Source: UBA1189 sp045594245 (lineage in GTDB: Bacteria > Bacteroidota > Bacteroidia > Bacteroidales > Bacteroidaceae). Taken from it: DNA of 29,102 nt. The stretch spans positions 1 to 29,102 of the forward strand of contig JAZNYG010000076.1 of the NCBI GenBank assembly GCA_045594245.1, in the 5' to 3' direction. A program made the position numbers and the translations under genes. Below are positions 1 to 5,837 of this stretch, one piece after another. How positions within the stretch are numbered: the stretch's first letter is position 1; every line of letters starts with the position of its first letter. The notes below the pieces were generated by a model. The model was not told where the DNA came from, searched no databases, and worked only from the letters and a program-made list of their open reading frames with translations.

Positions 1-33
1 GACAAAAACGCCAAAGGTGACAGAGTAAAATAA

Positions 34-61
34 CTGTTAACTGTTAACTGTTAACTATTGA
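34..61. repeat. Heptamer tandem array (CTGTTAA type)
   Basis: Three exact copies of CTGTTAA (34-40, 41-47, 48-54) are followed by the variant CTATTGA (55-61). It is one of six arrays in this window that share a 7-bp period but differ in unit sequence. Confidence 0.8.
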
Positions 62-137
62 TGAGTGTCCGATTGTAAGCCAAATCCGCACCTGCAAGAA
101 GAAGCTGGAGCACCTGCAAGAAAAACCGCACACACCT

Positions 138-155
138 GTGATAAAAAATTATCAC
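138..155. repeat. Small perfect hairpin
   Basis: GTGATAA (138-144) and TTATCAC (149-155) are perfect complements around a 4-nt A loop. No T-run follows on either strand, so a terminator role is unlikely. Function unknown. Confidence 0.5.
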
Positions 156-229
156 GCTGCAAGAAAGTCATTTACGCAAAGTCTTTTGCAGTCTGTTGCA
201 TTTTGTCGGAAAGGCAAAAATAGATGTAG

Positions 230-237
230 TACCTTTG
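230..237 (+). promoter_or_regulatory. Candidate -7 box with no obvious downstream gene
   Basis: TACCTTTG matches the Bacteroidota -7 consensus TAnnTTTG exactly. The nearest upstream TTTG (202-205) is 24 bp away, longer than the usual 19-21. No protein gene follows on this strand for 800 bp, so it is either fortuitous, a decayed promoter, or the start of a non-coding transcript. Confidence 0.3.
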
Positions 238-280
238 TAGCGTCAACGTTGAACGATGAAAGATTAACGAAGTTCGCCCA

Positions 281-325
281 CTCACCGCTCACCACTCACC
301 GCTCACCGCTCATCACTAACCGCTC
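281..325. repeat. Heptamer tandem array (CTCACCG type)
   Basis: Units run in 7-bp register: CTCACCG, CTCACCA, CTCACCG, CTCACCG, CTCATCA, CTAACCG, then CTC. The sequence just upstream (251-276) contains GAACGATGAA and ACGAAGTTCG, which recur just before and in the next array (about 425-443), so the arrays share flanking modules. Confidence 0.8.
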
Positions 326-436
326 TTTGACTTATTGATACAACCTAAAATGACAAAAGATTTGCTCAGTCAACCGAGGTGGCCAACTCAGTCAACTGAT
401 AAATCTGCTCAGTGAACATTTTTTTAACGATGAACG

Positions 437-471
437 AAGTTCGAGGTTCGAAGTTCGAAGTTCGAAATTCG
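437..471. repeat. Heptamer tandem array (AAGTTCG type)
   Basis: Five units in 7-bp register: AAGTTCG, AGGTTCG, AAGTTCG, AAGTTCG, AAATTCG. It is preceded by AACGATGAACG, shared in part with the region before the array at 281-325. Confidence 0.8.
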
Positions 472-502
472 TCGACACGAAAGAGCGCCGGTTGCGACGA
501 AG

Positions 503-558
503 AGAGGCTACCTCTCCCGAGGAGTCTCGCGAGCCTTTGGTAAGGGAGAGGCCCCTCT
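503..558. repeat. Palindromic intergenic element
   Basis: CCTCTCCC (511-518) and GGGAGAGG (544-551) are perfect complements separated by 25 nt, with an inner palindrome CTCGCGAG. Outer AGAGG (503-507) can pair with CCTCT (554-558). The pyrimidine/purine arms resemble those of the small hairpin embedded in the alpha-2-macroglobulin gene at 10932-10948. Confidence 0.5.
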
Positions 559-728
559 TCATCCGCGTGCTGCGCGGCATAGGGCTGCTGTGGGTGTCAC
601 TCATGCTGATGCGACACCACTCCTTTGCTTTTCCCATTCTGTGCTACTCTTAGCATCAAGGATGTTCGCCATTTGAGAGTGTTTTGCTCTTGTAGCAAGT
701 CACAGAAATAATCGCATTCATAAGAAAA

Positions 729-776
729 CGGTTTAATTCTCGGTTTAAACATTTGATTAAACCACCAATTAAACCG
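729..776. repeat. Nested inverted repeat
   Basis: Outer arms CGGTTTAATT (729-738) and AATTAAACCG (767-776) are perfect 10-bp complements. Inside them GGTTTAA (742-748) pairs with TTAAACC (757-763) around an 8-nt loop, with a 3x3 internal loop between the two stems. It lies beyond the terminator of the tRNA gene. No T-run follows, so an operator, cruciform or RNA-structure role is possible but unproven. Confidence 0.6.
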
Positions 777-802
777 CACTATTCTTAGATATGCACAAAA
801 AG

Positions 803-838
803 AAAAAAGCATCGACAATCTTGTGATTATCAATGCTT
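803..838 (-). terminator. Rho-independent terminator of tRNA-Pro
   Basis: Read on the - strand, AAGCATTGA (from 838) pairs with TCGATGCTT (ending 807) in a 9-bp stem with one G-U pair. A run of six T follows (808-803) and then a T-rich tract. It begins 9 nt beyond the tRNA 3' end. Confidence 0.75.
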
Positions 839-846
839 CTTCTCAG

Positions 847-921
847 TCGGGGTGACTGGATTCGAACCAGCGACCACACGCCCCCCAGACGCGTACTCTA
901 ACCGGGCTGAGCTACACCCCG
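847..921 (-). tRNA. tRNA-Pro (anticodon GGG)
   Basis: On the - strand the acceptor stem CGGGGTG (from 921) pairs with CACCCCG, followed by discriminator A (complement of 847). The C1-G72 pair and A73 are the proline identity elements of bacterial tRNAs. The D-arm motif TAGCTCAG and T-arm motif GGTTCGAATCC are intact. The best 7-nt anticodon loop is CTGGGGG, giving anticodon GGG after the conserved U33; its stem includes G-U pairs. CCA is not encoded. Confidence 0.93.
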
Positions 922-937
922 TTGCTCAATTGCGGTG

Positions 938-969
938 CAAAAGTAGGACTTTTTATTTACCTACGCAAC
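938..969 (-). promoter_or_regulatory. Promoter of tRNA-Pro
   Basis: On the - strand TACTTTTG (945 to 938) matches TAnnTTTG, and a TTG (969 to 967) lies about 20 bp upstream, which is Bacteroidota spacing. The box ends 17 bp before the tRNA 5' end. It lies back to back with the aroA promoter. Confidence 0.65.
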
Positions 970-1008
970 TTTTTGAGGTATTTTTTCGCATTTTGAGCAT
1001 AAAATTGC

Positions 1009-1016
1009 TACTTTTG
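1009..1016 (+). promoter_or_regulatory. -7 box of the aroA promoter
   Basis: TACTTTTG matches TAnnTTTG exactly. The -33 element is weaker (TTCG at 985-988, 20 bp upstream). Transcription would start near 1023, leaving a leader of under 20 nt before the ATG at 1040. Confidence 0.6.
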
Positions 1017-1039
1017 TCGAAAATAGTGGAGTCAGACAG

Positions 1040-2287
1040 ATGCAATTGACATTGAAAATACCCAAAAAATTGGTGGCGGGCGTGACGCCTCCGACCTCGA
1101 AGAGCATCAGTAACCGCGCATTGCTGATTCAGGCGCTGTGTCCTGAGCAGCGCTACTCCATAGAGCGCCTTGCCGTGTGCGACGACACGAAGCACATGCA
1201 GCAGGGCATCGCCGACAAGCGGGCTGGGGCTGCACTCATCGACATCGGTGCCACGGGTACTGCCATGCGTTTCCTCACGGCTTACCTGGCCATCACATCG
1301 GGCGAGACGGTACTGACAGGAAGCCATCGGATGCAACAGCGCCCCATAGGGATACTGGTGGAGGCGCTGCGCACCTTGGGAGCCGACATCAGCTATGTGA
1401 ACAACGAGGGATACCCTCCACTGCGCATCAAGGGAAAGAGCCTCCGGGGCGGAGAGGTGGAGATAGAGGCGAGCGTCAGTTCGCAATACATCTCGGCCCT
1501 GCTGATGATAGGGCCGTGCCTTGCCGAAGGGCTGACGCTGCACCTCAAGGGAGCCATAGCCTCGCGCACCTATATAGAACTGACGCTGGACCTGATGCGC
1601 CACTATGGCGCACGGGCCGAGTGGGGTGATGGGCAGACGATACGCATTGTACCGGGAGGGTATGAAGACCGCCCCCTCACCGTAGAGGGCGACTGGAGCG
1701 GTGCATCGTACTGGTATGAGCTGGCTGCCGTAGCGGCACACTGTGGGCACGACGTGGAGATACTGCTGCGTGGGCTCACCGCCAACAGCAAGCAGGGCGA
1801 CCGTGTGGTGGCAGAGATGTTTAAGTCACTGGGCGTGACGACGGAGTACACCTCAGAGGGGGCGAGGTTGGTCCATTCAGAATTGAGAACTCAGAATTCA
1901 GAATTAAAGATGGACTTCACCCATTGCCCCGACATAGCGCAGACATTAGCCGTGACCTGCTGCCTGCTGGGCGTTCCCTTCACGTTCGAAGGCATACACA
2001 GCCTGCGCATCAAGGAGACCGACCGCGTGGCTGCTCTCATCACCGAGCTGCGCAAGCTGGGCTACGTGCTCCGCACCGAAGGCGACAAGCGACTCGTGTG
2101 GGATGGGGAGCGTACCGAGCCATCATCGTCACCCACGATAGCGACCTATGATGACCACCGCATGGCCATGGCCTTTGCTCCGGCAGCCCTGCGCCACGAG
2201 GGGCTGACGATAGAGAACCCCGAGGTGGTATCCAAGTCGTACCCGGGATTCTGGGAAGACTTGAAGCAATTGACAAATGACAATTGA
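1040..2287 (+). CDS. aroA: 3-phosphoshikimate 1-carboxyvinyltransferase (EPSP synthase)
   Basis: Cytoplasmic enzyme of the shikimate pathway that joins phosphoenolpyruvate to shikimate-3-phosphate. At 415 residues it is close to the usual 420-430. Visible motifs are TSKSISNRA near residue 19 (substrate-binding Lys21), GATGTAMRF at 70-78, a CPD motif with catalytic Asp298, KETDR at 325-329, and DDHRMAM from 371. Two repeat-derived segments stand out. Residues about 279-290 are encoded by a period-7 array, and the last few residues and stop codon fall inside a second array. The residue aligned with E. coli Pro101 is Phe78. The start follows a perfect -7 box by about 24 bp. It is probably the first gene of a unit with the next two. 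Confidence 0.97.
   Translation: MQLTLKIPKKLVAGVTPPTSKSISNRALLIQALCPEQRYSIERLAVCDDTKHMQQGIADKRAGAALIDIGATGTAMRFLTAYLAITSGETVLTGSHRMQQRPIGILVEALRTLGADISYVNNEGYPPLRIKGKSLRGGEVEIEASVSSQYISALLMIGPCLAEGLTLHLKGAIASRTYIELTLDLMRHYGARAEWGDGQTIRIVPGGYEDRPLTVEGDWSGASYWYELAAVAAHCGHDVEILLRGLTANSKQGDRVVAEMFKSLGVTTEYTSEGARLVHSELRTQNSELKMDFTHCPDIAQTLAVTCCLLGVPFTFEGIHSLRIKETDRVAALITELRKLGYVLRTEGDKRLVWDGERTEPSSSPTIATYDDHRMAMAFAPAALRHEGLTIENPEVVSKSYPGFWEDLKQLTNDN
1875..1909. repeat. Heptamer array inside aroA coding sequence
   Basis: Five 7-bp units in register: ATTCAGA, ATTGAGA, ACTCAGA, ATTCAGA, ATTAAAG. They encode residues about 279-290 of EPSP synthase, in the variable loop just before the conserved segment containing CPD. 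Unit ATTCAGA is a circular permutation of GAATTCA, which occurs in the array at 2267-2315. Confidence 0.85.
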
Positions 2288-2315
2288 CAATTCACAATTA
2301 ATAATTCAGAATTCA
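2267..2315. repeat. Heptamer array spanning the aroA stop codon
   Basis: Seven units in 7-bp register: CAATTGA, CAAATGA, CAATTGA, CAATTCA, CAATTAA, TAATTCA, GAATTCA. The array begins inside the aroA C-terminus, supplies its stop codon (2285-2287), and ends 4 bp before the next ATG at 2320. Confidence 0.85.
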
Positions 2316-2319
2316 AATC

Positions 2320-2766
2320 ATGAACATAGCAATATACAGCGCAATTTTTCTGGCAGCTCTTGTGGGGCTGTCACTGGTAGGGCAACTGATAAGACGAAAG
2401 AATGGTGACACTCCCCTCCCCTCTTCCCCTAAAGTCGAGGAGGCCGTCAGCATAGCATCGCCCGAGCCTGAAGCCACCACCGACGATGATGATGACGAAT
2501 GCTGCGGCGAGCATGAGGTGTGCGAAAAGGGTAAGATAAAGCGGGCCCTGCGTACCGACATCGAGTACTTCGACGATGAGGAGCTGGATGCTTATCGCGG
2601 CACGGCATCGGACGAATATGATGACGAGGCCGTGGAGGAGTTCCGCGAAGTGCTCTACACGATGGATCCCAAGGAGATTGACGACTGGCTCAAGAGCCTT
2701 GAGCTGCGCGAGGTGGCCCTGCCCGATGCGCTGAAGGACGAGCTGTTCATGCTCATGGGGCGATAA
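2320..2766 (+). CDS. Small acidic membrane-anchored protein with CCGxHxxCEK motif, unknown function
   Basis: I recognise the general type from other Bacteroidales but not a proven function. The 148-residue product starts with one hydrophobic segment (about 3-22) followed by RRK, which suggests an N-terminal anchor with the rest in the cytoplasm. A proline-rich linker leads to a run of five Asp (55-59) and the motif CCGEHEVCEK (61-70), a possible metal-binding cluster (Cys61, Cys62, His65, Cys68). The C-terminal half is acidic and helical, with YFDDEELD and EEFREVLYTM. It starts 32 bp after aroA, and a lipoprotein gene follows 60 bp later, so co-transcription is likely. Similar proteins are sometimes labelled phospholipase, which nothing in the sequence supports. 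Confidence 0.8.
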   Translation: MNIAIYSAIFLAALVGLSLVGQLIRRKNGDTPLPSSPKVEEAVSIASPEPEATTDDDDDECCGEHEVCEKGKIKRALRTDIEYFDDEELDAYRGTASDEYDDEAVEEFREVLYTMDPKEIDDWLKSLELREVALPDALKDELFMLMGR

Positions 2767-2826
2767 TCGGGAAGAATCCCCACACTGCCACAATAAAGCG
2801 GGCAAAAATCAGTTTTTAAATTGATT

Positions 2827-5643
2827 ATGCACAGGAGGTACACACATACGCTGGCAATGACGCTGGTACTGCTCATGCTATCGGCATGCGGCTCCACGAA
2901 GGTGAACACGGCCCAGTCGAGGTTCTACCAGGCGTTTGTGACCCGCTTCAACGTGTATCACAACGGGCACGAGGCCTACAAAGAGGGCGTGTCGGCACAA
3001 GAGAAGTCGCACAAGGACAACTACATGGAGATAATCCCGCTCTTCCCCGTCAGCAAGGAGAGCACGCGCAGCGCGGGAGGCGGCAACTTTGACAAGGCGA
3101 TAGAGAAGTCGCAGAAGGCCATCAAGCTGCACTCCATCAAGCAGAAACCCAAGAAGAAGGCGGGACGCACACTCACCGAGAAGGACAAGCTGTGGTATGC
3201 CAAGAAGGAGTACAACCCCTTCCTGCACCATGCGTGGATGCTGATGGGTAAGGCGCAGTTCCAGAAGGGTGAGTTCTTGGAAGCTGCCAGCACCTTCTCC
3301 TACATCACCCGCCTCTACAGCGAGGATCCCAAGATTGTAGCCGAGGCACGCATGCGCATGGCGCAGTGCTACGCCGAGCTGGAGTGGAATTACGAGGCCG
3401 ACAATCTGCTCGCTCAGGTGGGACGCGACAGCATACCCTATCAGCTGGCCGAGGAGTACGATGCCATCATGGCCTCGCACCTGCTACGCCAGGAACGCTT
3501 TGACGAGGCATTGCCCTACCTTGAAAAGGCGGTGAAGCGTCCGGGACGCACCAAGAAGCAAAAGACACGCGAGTATTACCTCCTGGGACAGATACACAAG
3601 CACCTGGGGAACAAGCAGCAAGCCTACGAAGCATTCGACAAGGCCATCAAGCAGAACCCACCCTATGAGCTGGAGTTCAACGCCCGCATACAGCAGACCG
3701 AGACGGTGAGCGGAAGCAATGCGCCCAAGATGCTGAAGACGCTGAAACGCATGGGCAAGGACCCCAACAACAAGGACTACCTAGATCAGGTGCACTACGC
3801 CATGGGAAACATCTACCTGGCACAACGCGACACGGTGAACGCCGTGAAGGAGTATGAGGAGGGTGCCAAGCTGAGCACCCGCAACGGCATAGAGAAGGGC
3901 ATCCTGCTGCTACAGCTGGGACAGATATATTGGAACCAAGCCAAATATGTGGATGCACAGCGCTGCTATGGCGAGGCTATAGGGTTGGTAGACAAGGAGC
4001 ATAAGGACTATGATATGGTGAACCTCCGTTCCTCGATACTCGACGAACTGGTCGAGCACACCGTGGCCATCGAGCTGCAGGACAGTCTGCAGCACCTTGC
4101 CTCATTGCCCGAAGCAGAGCTCAACAAAGTGATAGAGAACATCATCGCCGAGGTCATCCGCCAAGAGGAAGAGGCCAAGAAGGCTGAGGAGGAGGCTGCC
4201 TTGATGGCCCAACGCGAGGAGGCACTGGGCGCAGCACAGGCCAAGGGGCCACAGATGAACACGCCCGGAGCGATGAACACGAATGACAAATCTTGGTACT
4301 TCTACAACACGCAGCTCGTGGCACAGGGGAAGAAGGACTTCCAGCAGAAGTGGGGACGCCGCAAGCTGGAGGATAACTGGCGCCGTGCCAACAAATCGGT
4401 GCTGGCCGACGAGACCTACGAAGGGGTCAACTACGATGAGGAGGAAGAAGAACTCACTGAGGGCACCGACTCCATCGCCTCGGACAGCACGGCCGTGGCC
4501 CTGCCCGACAGCCTCGTGACCGACCCGCACGACCCCATGTACTACCTGCAGCAGATACCCTTCAGCGAGGAGCAGATGGCGGAGTCGAATGCCATCCTGC
4601 AGGAGGCACTCTTCAGTGCTGGCATCATCTACAAGGACAAGCTCGAGGACTTCGGCCTTGCCGAGCGCACGCTGAACCGCCTCAACACGCAGTTCCCCGA
4701 CTTTGACCGCACCGACGAGCTCTACTACAACATGTACCTCATGTACTCGCGCTGGAAGCGCTGGGACGATGCCGAGCGCTATCGCCAGCTGCTGCTCACG
4801 GAGTTTCCCTACAGCGACTACACGCTCACCATCAGTGACCCCGATTATGCCATCAATGCCATCTATGGCAAGCACATCGAGGACTCGCTCTACGCTGCCA
4901 CCTACACCGCCTACATGGACGGGCGGCATAGCGAGGTAGAGAGCAATGCTACGTTGTCGGGCGAGAAGTACCCGCTCGGCGCACACCGACCCAAGTTCAT
5001 GTTCCTCAATGCCATGACGGAGCTCCAGCAGGGCGACCAATCCTCGTTCCTCGACCAGCTGAAGGAGATAGTGAGCAAGTATCCGCAAAACGAGATCAGC
5101 GAGCTGGCCGGACTCATCGCGCAAGGTCTGCAAGAGGGGCGACTGCTCACCTCGGGTACCCTGGGCAGCATCTGGAGCCGCCGACTGGCCACAAGTGGTG
5201 AAGCCGCCGTGGCCGACAGCCTGCGCCAACCCTTCAGTACCGAGCGCCTGGCTCCCTACAACTTCGTGCTGGCCTTCGAGGAGGGTACGCTGAACGAGAA
5301 CCAGCTGCTCTTCGAGGTAGCCCGCTACAACTTCGGCAAGTTCATGGTGCGCAACTTCGATATCAGCATCACCAAGCAGGGCGGCATCGGCATGCTCCAC
5401 GTGAAGGGACTGATGAGCTTCGATGAAGCATACCAATATATGCATACACTTTATGCCGACCCCACGATGGCTACCAAGCTCAGCGGTATACGCGCCCTAC
5501 TCATCTCCGACGAGAACATGGAGCTGCTACTCAAATACTACAGCATCGACGAGTACACCCAGTTCTACGAAGAGAATTTCACCGACCTGCCCAATATTAT
5601 AGAAGGGGAGAATACGCTTGATGAAATAAATTTTGAGAAGTAA
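2827..5643 (+). CDS. PorW/SprE-like TPR lipoprotein
   Basis: A 938-residue predicted lipoprotein. The signal peptide ends in the lipobox LSAC with Cys21 as the lipidated residue. TPR-like helical repeats fill much of residues 120-420 and recur around 570-760. A charged coiled coil rich in Glu and Lys lies near 447-467, followed by the family signature WYFYN (490), WGRRKLEDNW (from 509) and RR. This combination matches PorW/SprE, the periplasmic lipoprotein of the type IX secretion and gliding apparatus. Homologues also exist in gut Bacteroidales without a proven type IX system, so the role is inferred. I chose ATG 2827 over TTG 2821 because it directly precedes the basic start of the signal peptide. 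No promoter is visible in the 60-bp gap upstream. Confidence 0.8.
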   Translation: MHRRYTHTLAMTLVLLMLSACGSTKVNTAQSRFYQAFVTRFNVYHNGHEAYKEGVSAQEKSHKDNYMEIIPLFPVSKESTRSAGGGNFDKAIEKSQKAIKLHSIKQKPKKKAGRTLTEKDKLWYAKKEYNPFLHHAWMLMGKAQFQKGEFLEAASTFSYITRLYSEDPKIVAEARMRMAQCYAELEWNYEADNLLAQVGRDSIPYQLAEEYDAIMASHLLRQERFDEALPYLEKAVKRPGRTKKQKTREYYLLGQIHKHLGNKQQAYEAFDKAIKQNPPYELEFNARIQQTETVSGSNAPKMLKTLKRMGKDPNNKDYLDQVHYAMGNIYLAQRDTVNAVKEYEEGAKLSTRNGIEKGILLLQLGQIYWNQAKYVDAQRCYGEAIGLVDKEHKDYDMVNLRSSILDELVEHTVAIELQDSLQHLASLPEAELNKVIENIIAEVIRQEEEAKKAEEEAALMAQREEALGAAQAKGPQMNTPGAMNTNDKSWYFYNTQLVAQGKKDFQQKWGRRKLEDNWRRANKSVLADETYEGVNYDEEEEELTEGTDSIASDSTAVALPDSLVTDPHDPMYYLQQIPFSEEQMAESNAILQEALFSAGIIYKDKLEDFGLAERTLNRLNTQFPDFDRTDELYYNMYLMYSRWKRWDDAERYRQLLLTEFPYSDYTLTISDPDYAINAIYGKHIEDSLYAATYTAYMDGRHSEVESNATLSGEKYPLGAHRPKFMFLNAMTELQQGDQSSFLDQLKEIVSKYPQNEISELAGLIAQGLQEGRLLTSGTLGSIWSRRLATSGEAAVADSLRQPFSTERLAPYNFVLAFEEGTLNENQLLFEVARYNFGKFMVRNFDISITKQGGIGMLHVKGLMSFDEAYQYMHTLYADPTMATKLSGIRALLISDENMELLLKYYSIDEYTQFYEENFTDLPNIIEGENTLDEINFEK

Positions 5644-5731
5644 GTCTCATAAGTACTGATTTACTATTCAGTTCACAGGATCTGTAGTATCAGCTGCAAA
5701 CCAATGACGAAGAGAGATGAAGGACAAGCAT

Positions 5732-5770
5732 CTTACATCTTCTGTAAGCTTTTTGTAAGAAAAATGTAAG
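5732..5770 (+). promoter_or_regulatory. Four helically phased 6-bp sites (Pho-box-like operator)
   Basis: CTTACA at 5732-5737 is the reverse complement of TGTAAG, which then occurs at 5743-5748, 5754-5759 and 5765-5770. All four sites are spaced exactly 11 bp, one helical turn. The last ends 9 bp before the -33 element of the next promoter. The 7+4 layout resembles direct-repeat sites of OmpR/PhoB-family response regulators; the regulator here is unknown. Confidence 0.65.
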
Positions 5771-5779
5771 TCAACACCC

Positions 5780-5810
5780 TTGGTTTTATTAGTAAAAAGC
5801 CGTTCCTTTG
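5780..5810 (+). promoter_or_regulatory. Promoter of the alpha-2-macroglobulin gene
   Basis: TTGG at 5780-5783 lies 20 bp (counted from TTG) before TTCCTTTG at 5803-5810, a near match to TAnnTTTG. The leader to the ATG at 5838 would be about 20 nt. Confidence 0.55.
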
Positions 5811-5837
5811 CACTGAAAGAATGTAACTCTCATTGCT

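Larger units (their letters stand above)
1..846. other. Gene-free, repeat-rich intergenic region
   Basis: No reading frame here resembles a protein; the longest + frame (138-338) simply translates repeats. The stretch holds three period-7 tandem arrays (34-61, 281-325, 437-471), the 9-mer CTGCAAGAA three times (92-100, 114-122, 157-165), a perfect 7-bp hairpin at 138-155, an 8-bp inverted repeat at 511-551, a nested inverted repeat at 729-776, and the terminator of the tRNA on the opposite strand. A perfect TAnnTTTG box lies at 230-237, but no gene follows it, so an unannotated RNA cannot be excluded. I recognise no known structured RNA. Confidence 0.7.

Noticed and set aside
138..338. 66-residue frame on the + strand
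   Set aside because: Its second half is only the translation of the CTCACCG heptamer array (HSPLTTHRSPL) and the start falls in a hairpin; no family resemblance.
281..471. Possible CRISPR array
   Set aside because: The repeats are 7 bp long and contiguous, with no spacers and no cas genes in the window.
953..1750. 265-residue frame on the - strand
   Set aside because: It lies antisense to aroA, whose protein is unmistakable; the frame is open because of GC-rich codon bias.
2755..2826. Terminator between the acidic protein and the lipoprotein
   Set aside because: Only a 3-bp GGG/CCC pairing and no stem followed by a T-run at the right place; co-transcription is more likely.
4102..5445. 447-residue frame on the - strand
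   Set aside because: Antisense shadow of the PorW/SprE-like gene; leucine/valine/histidine-rich composition typical of such shadows.
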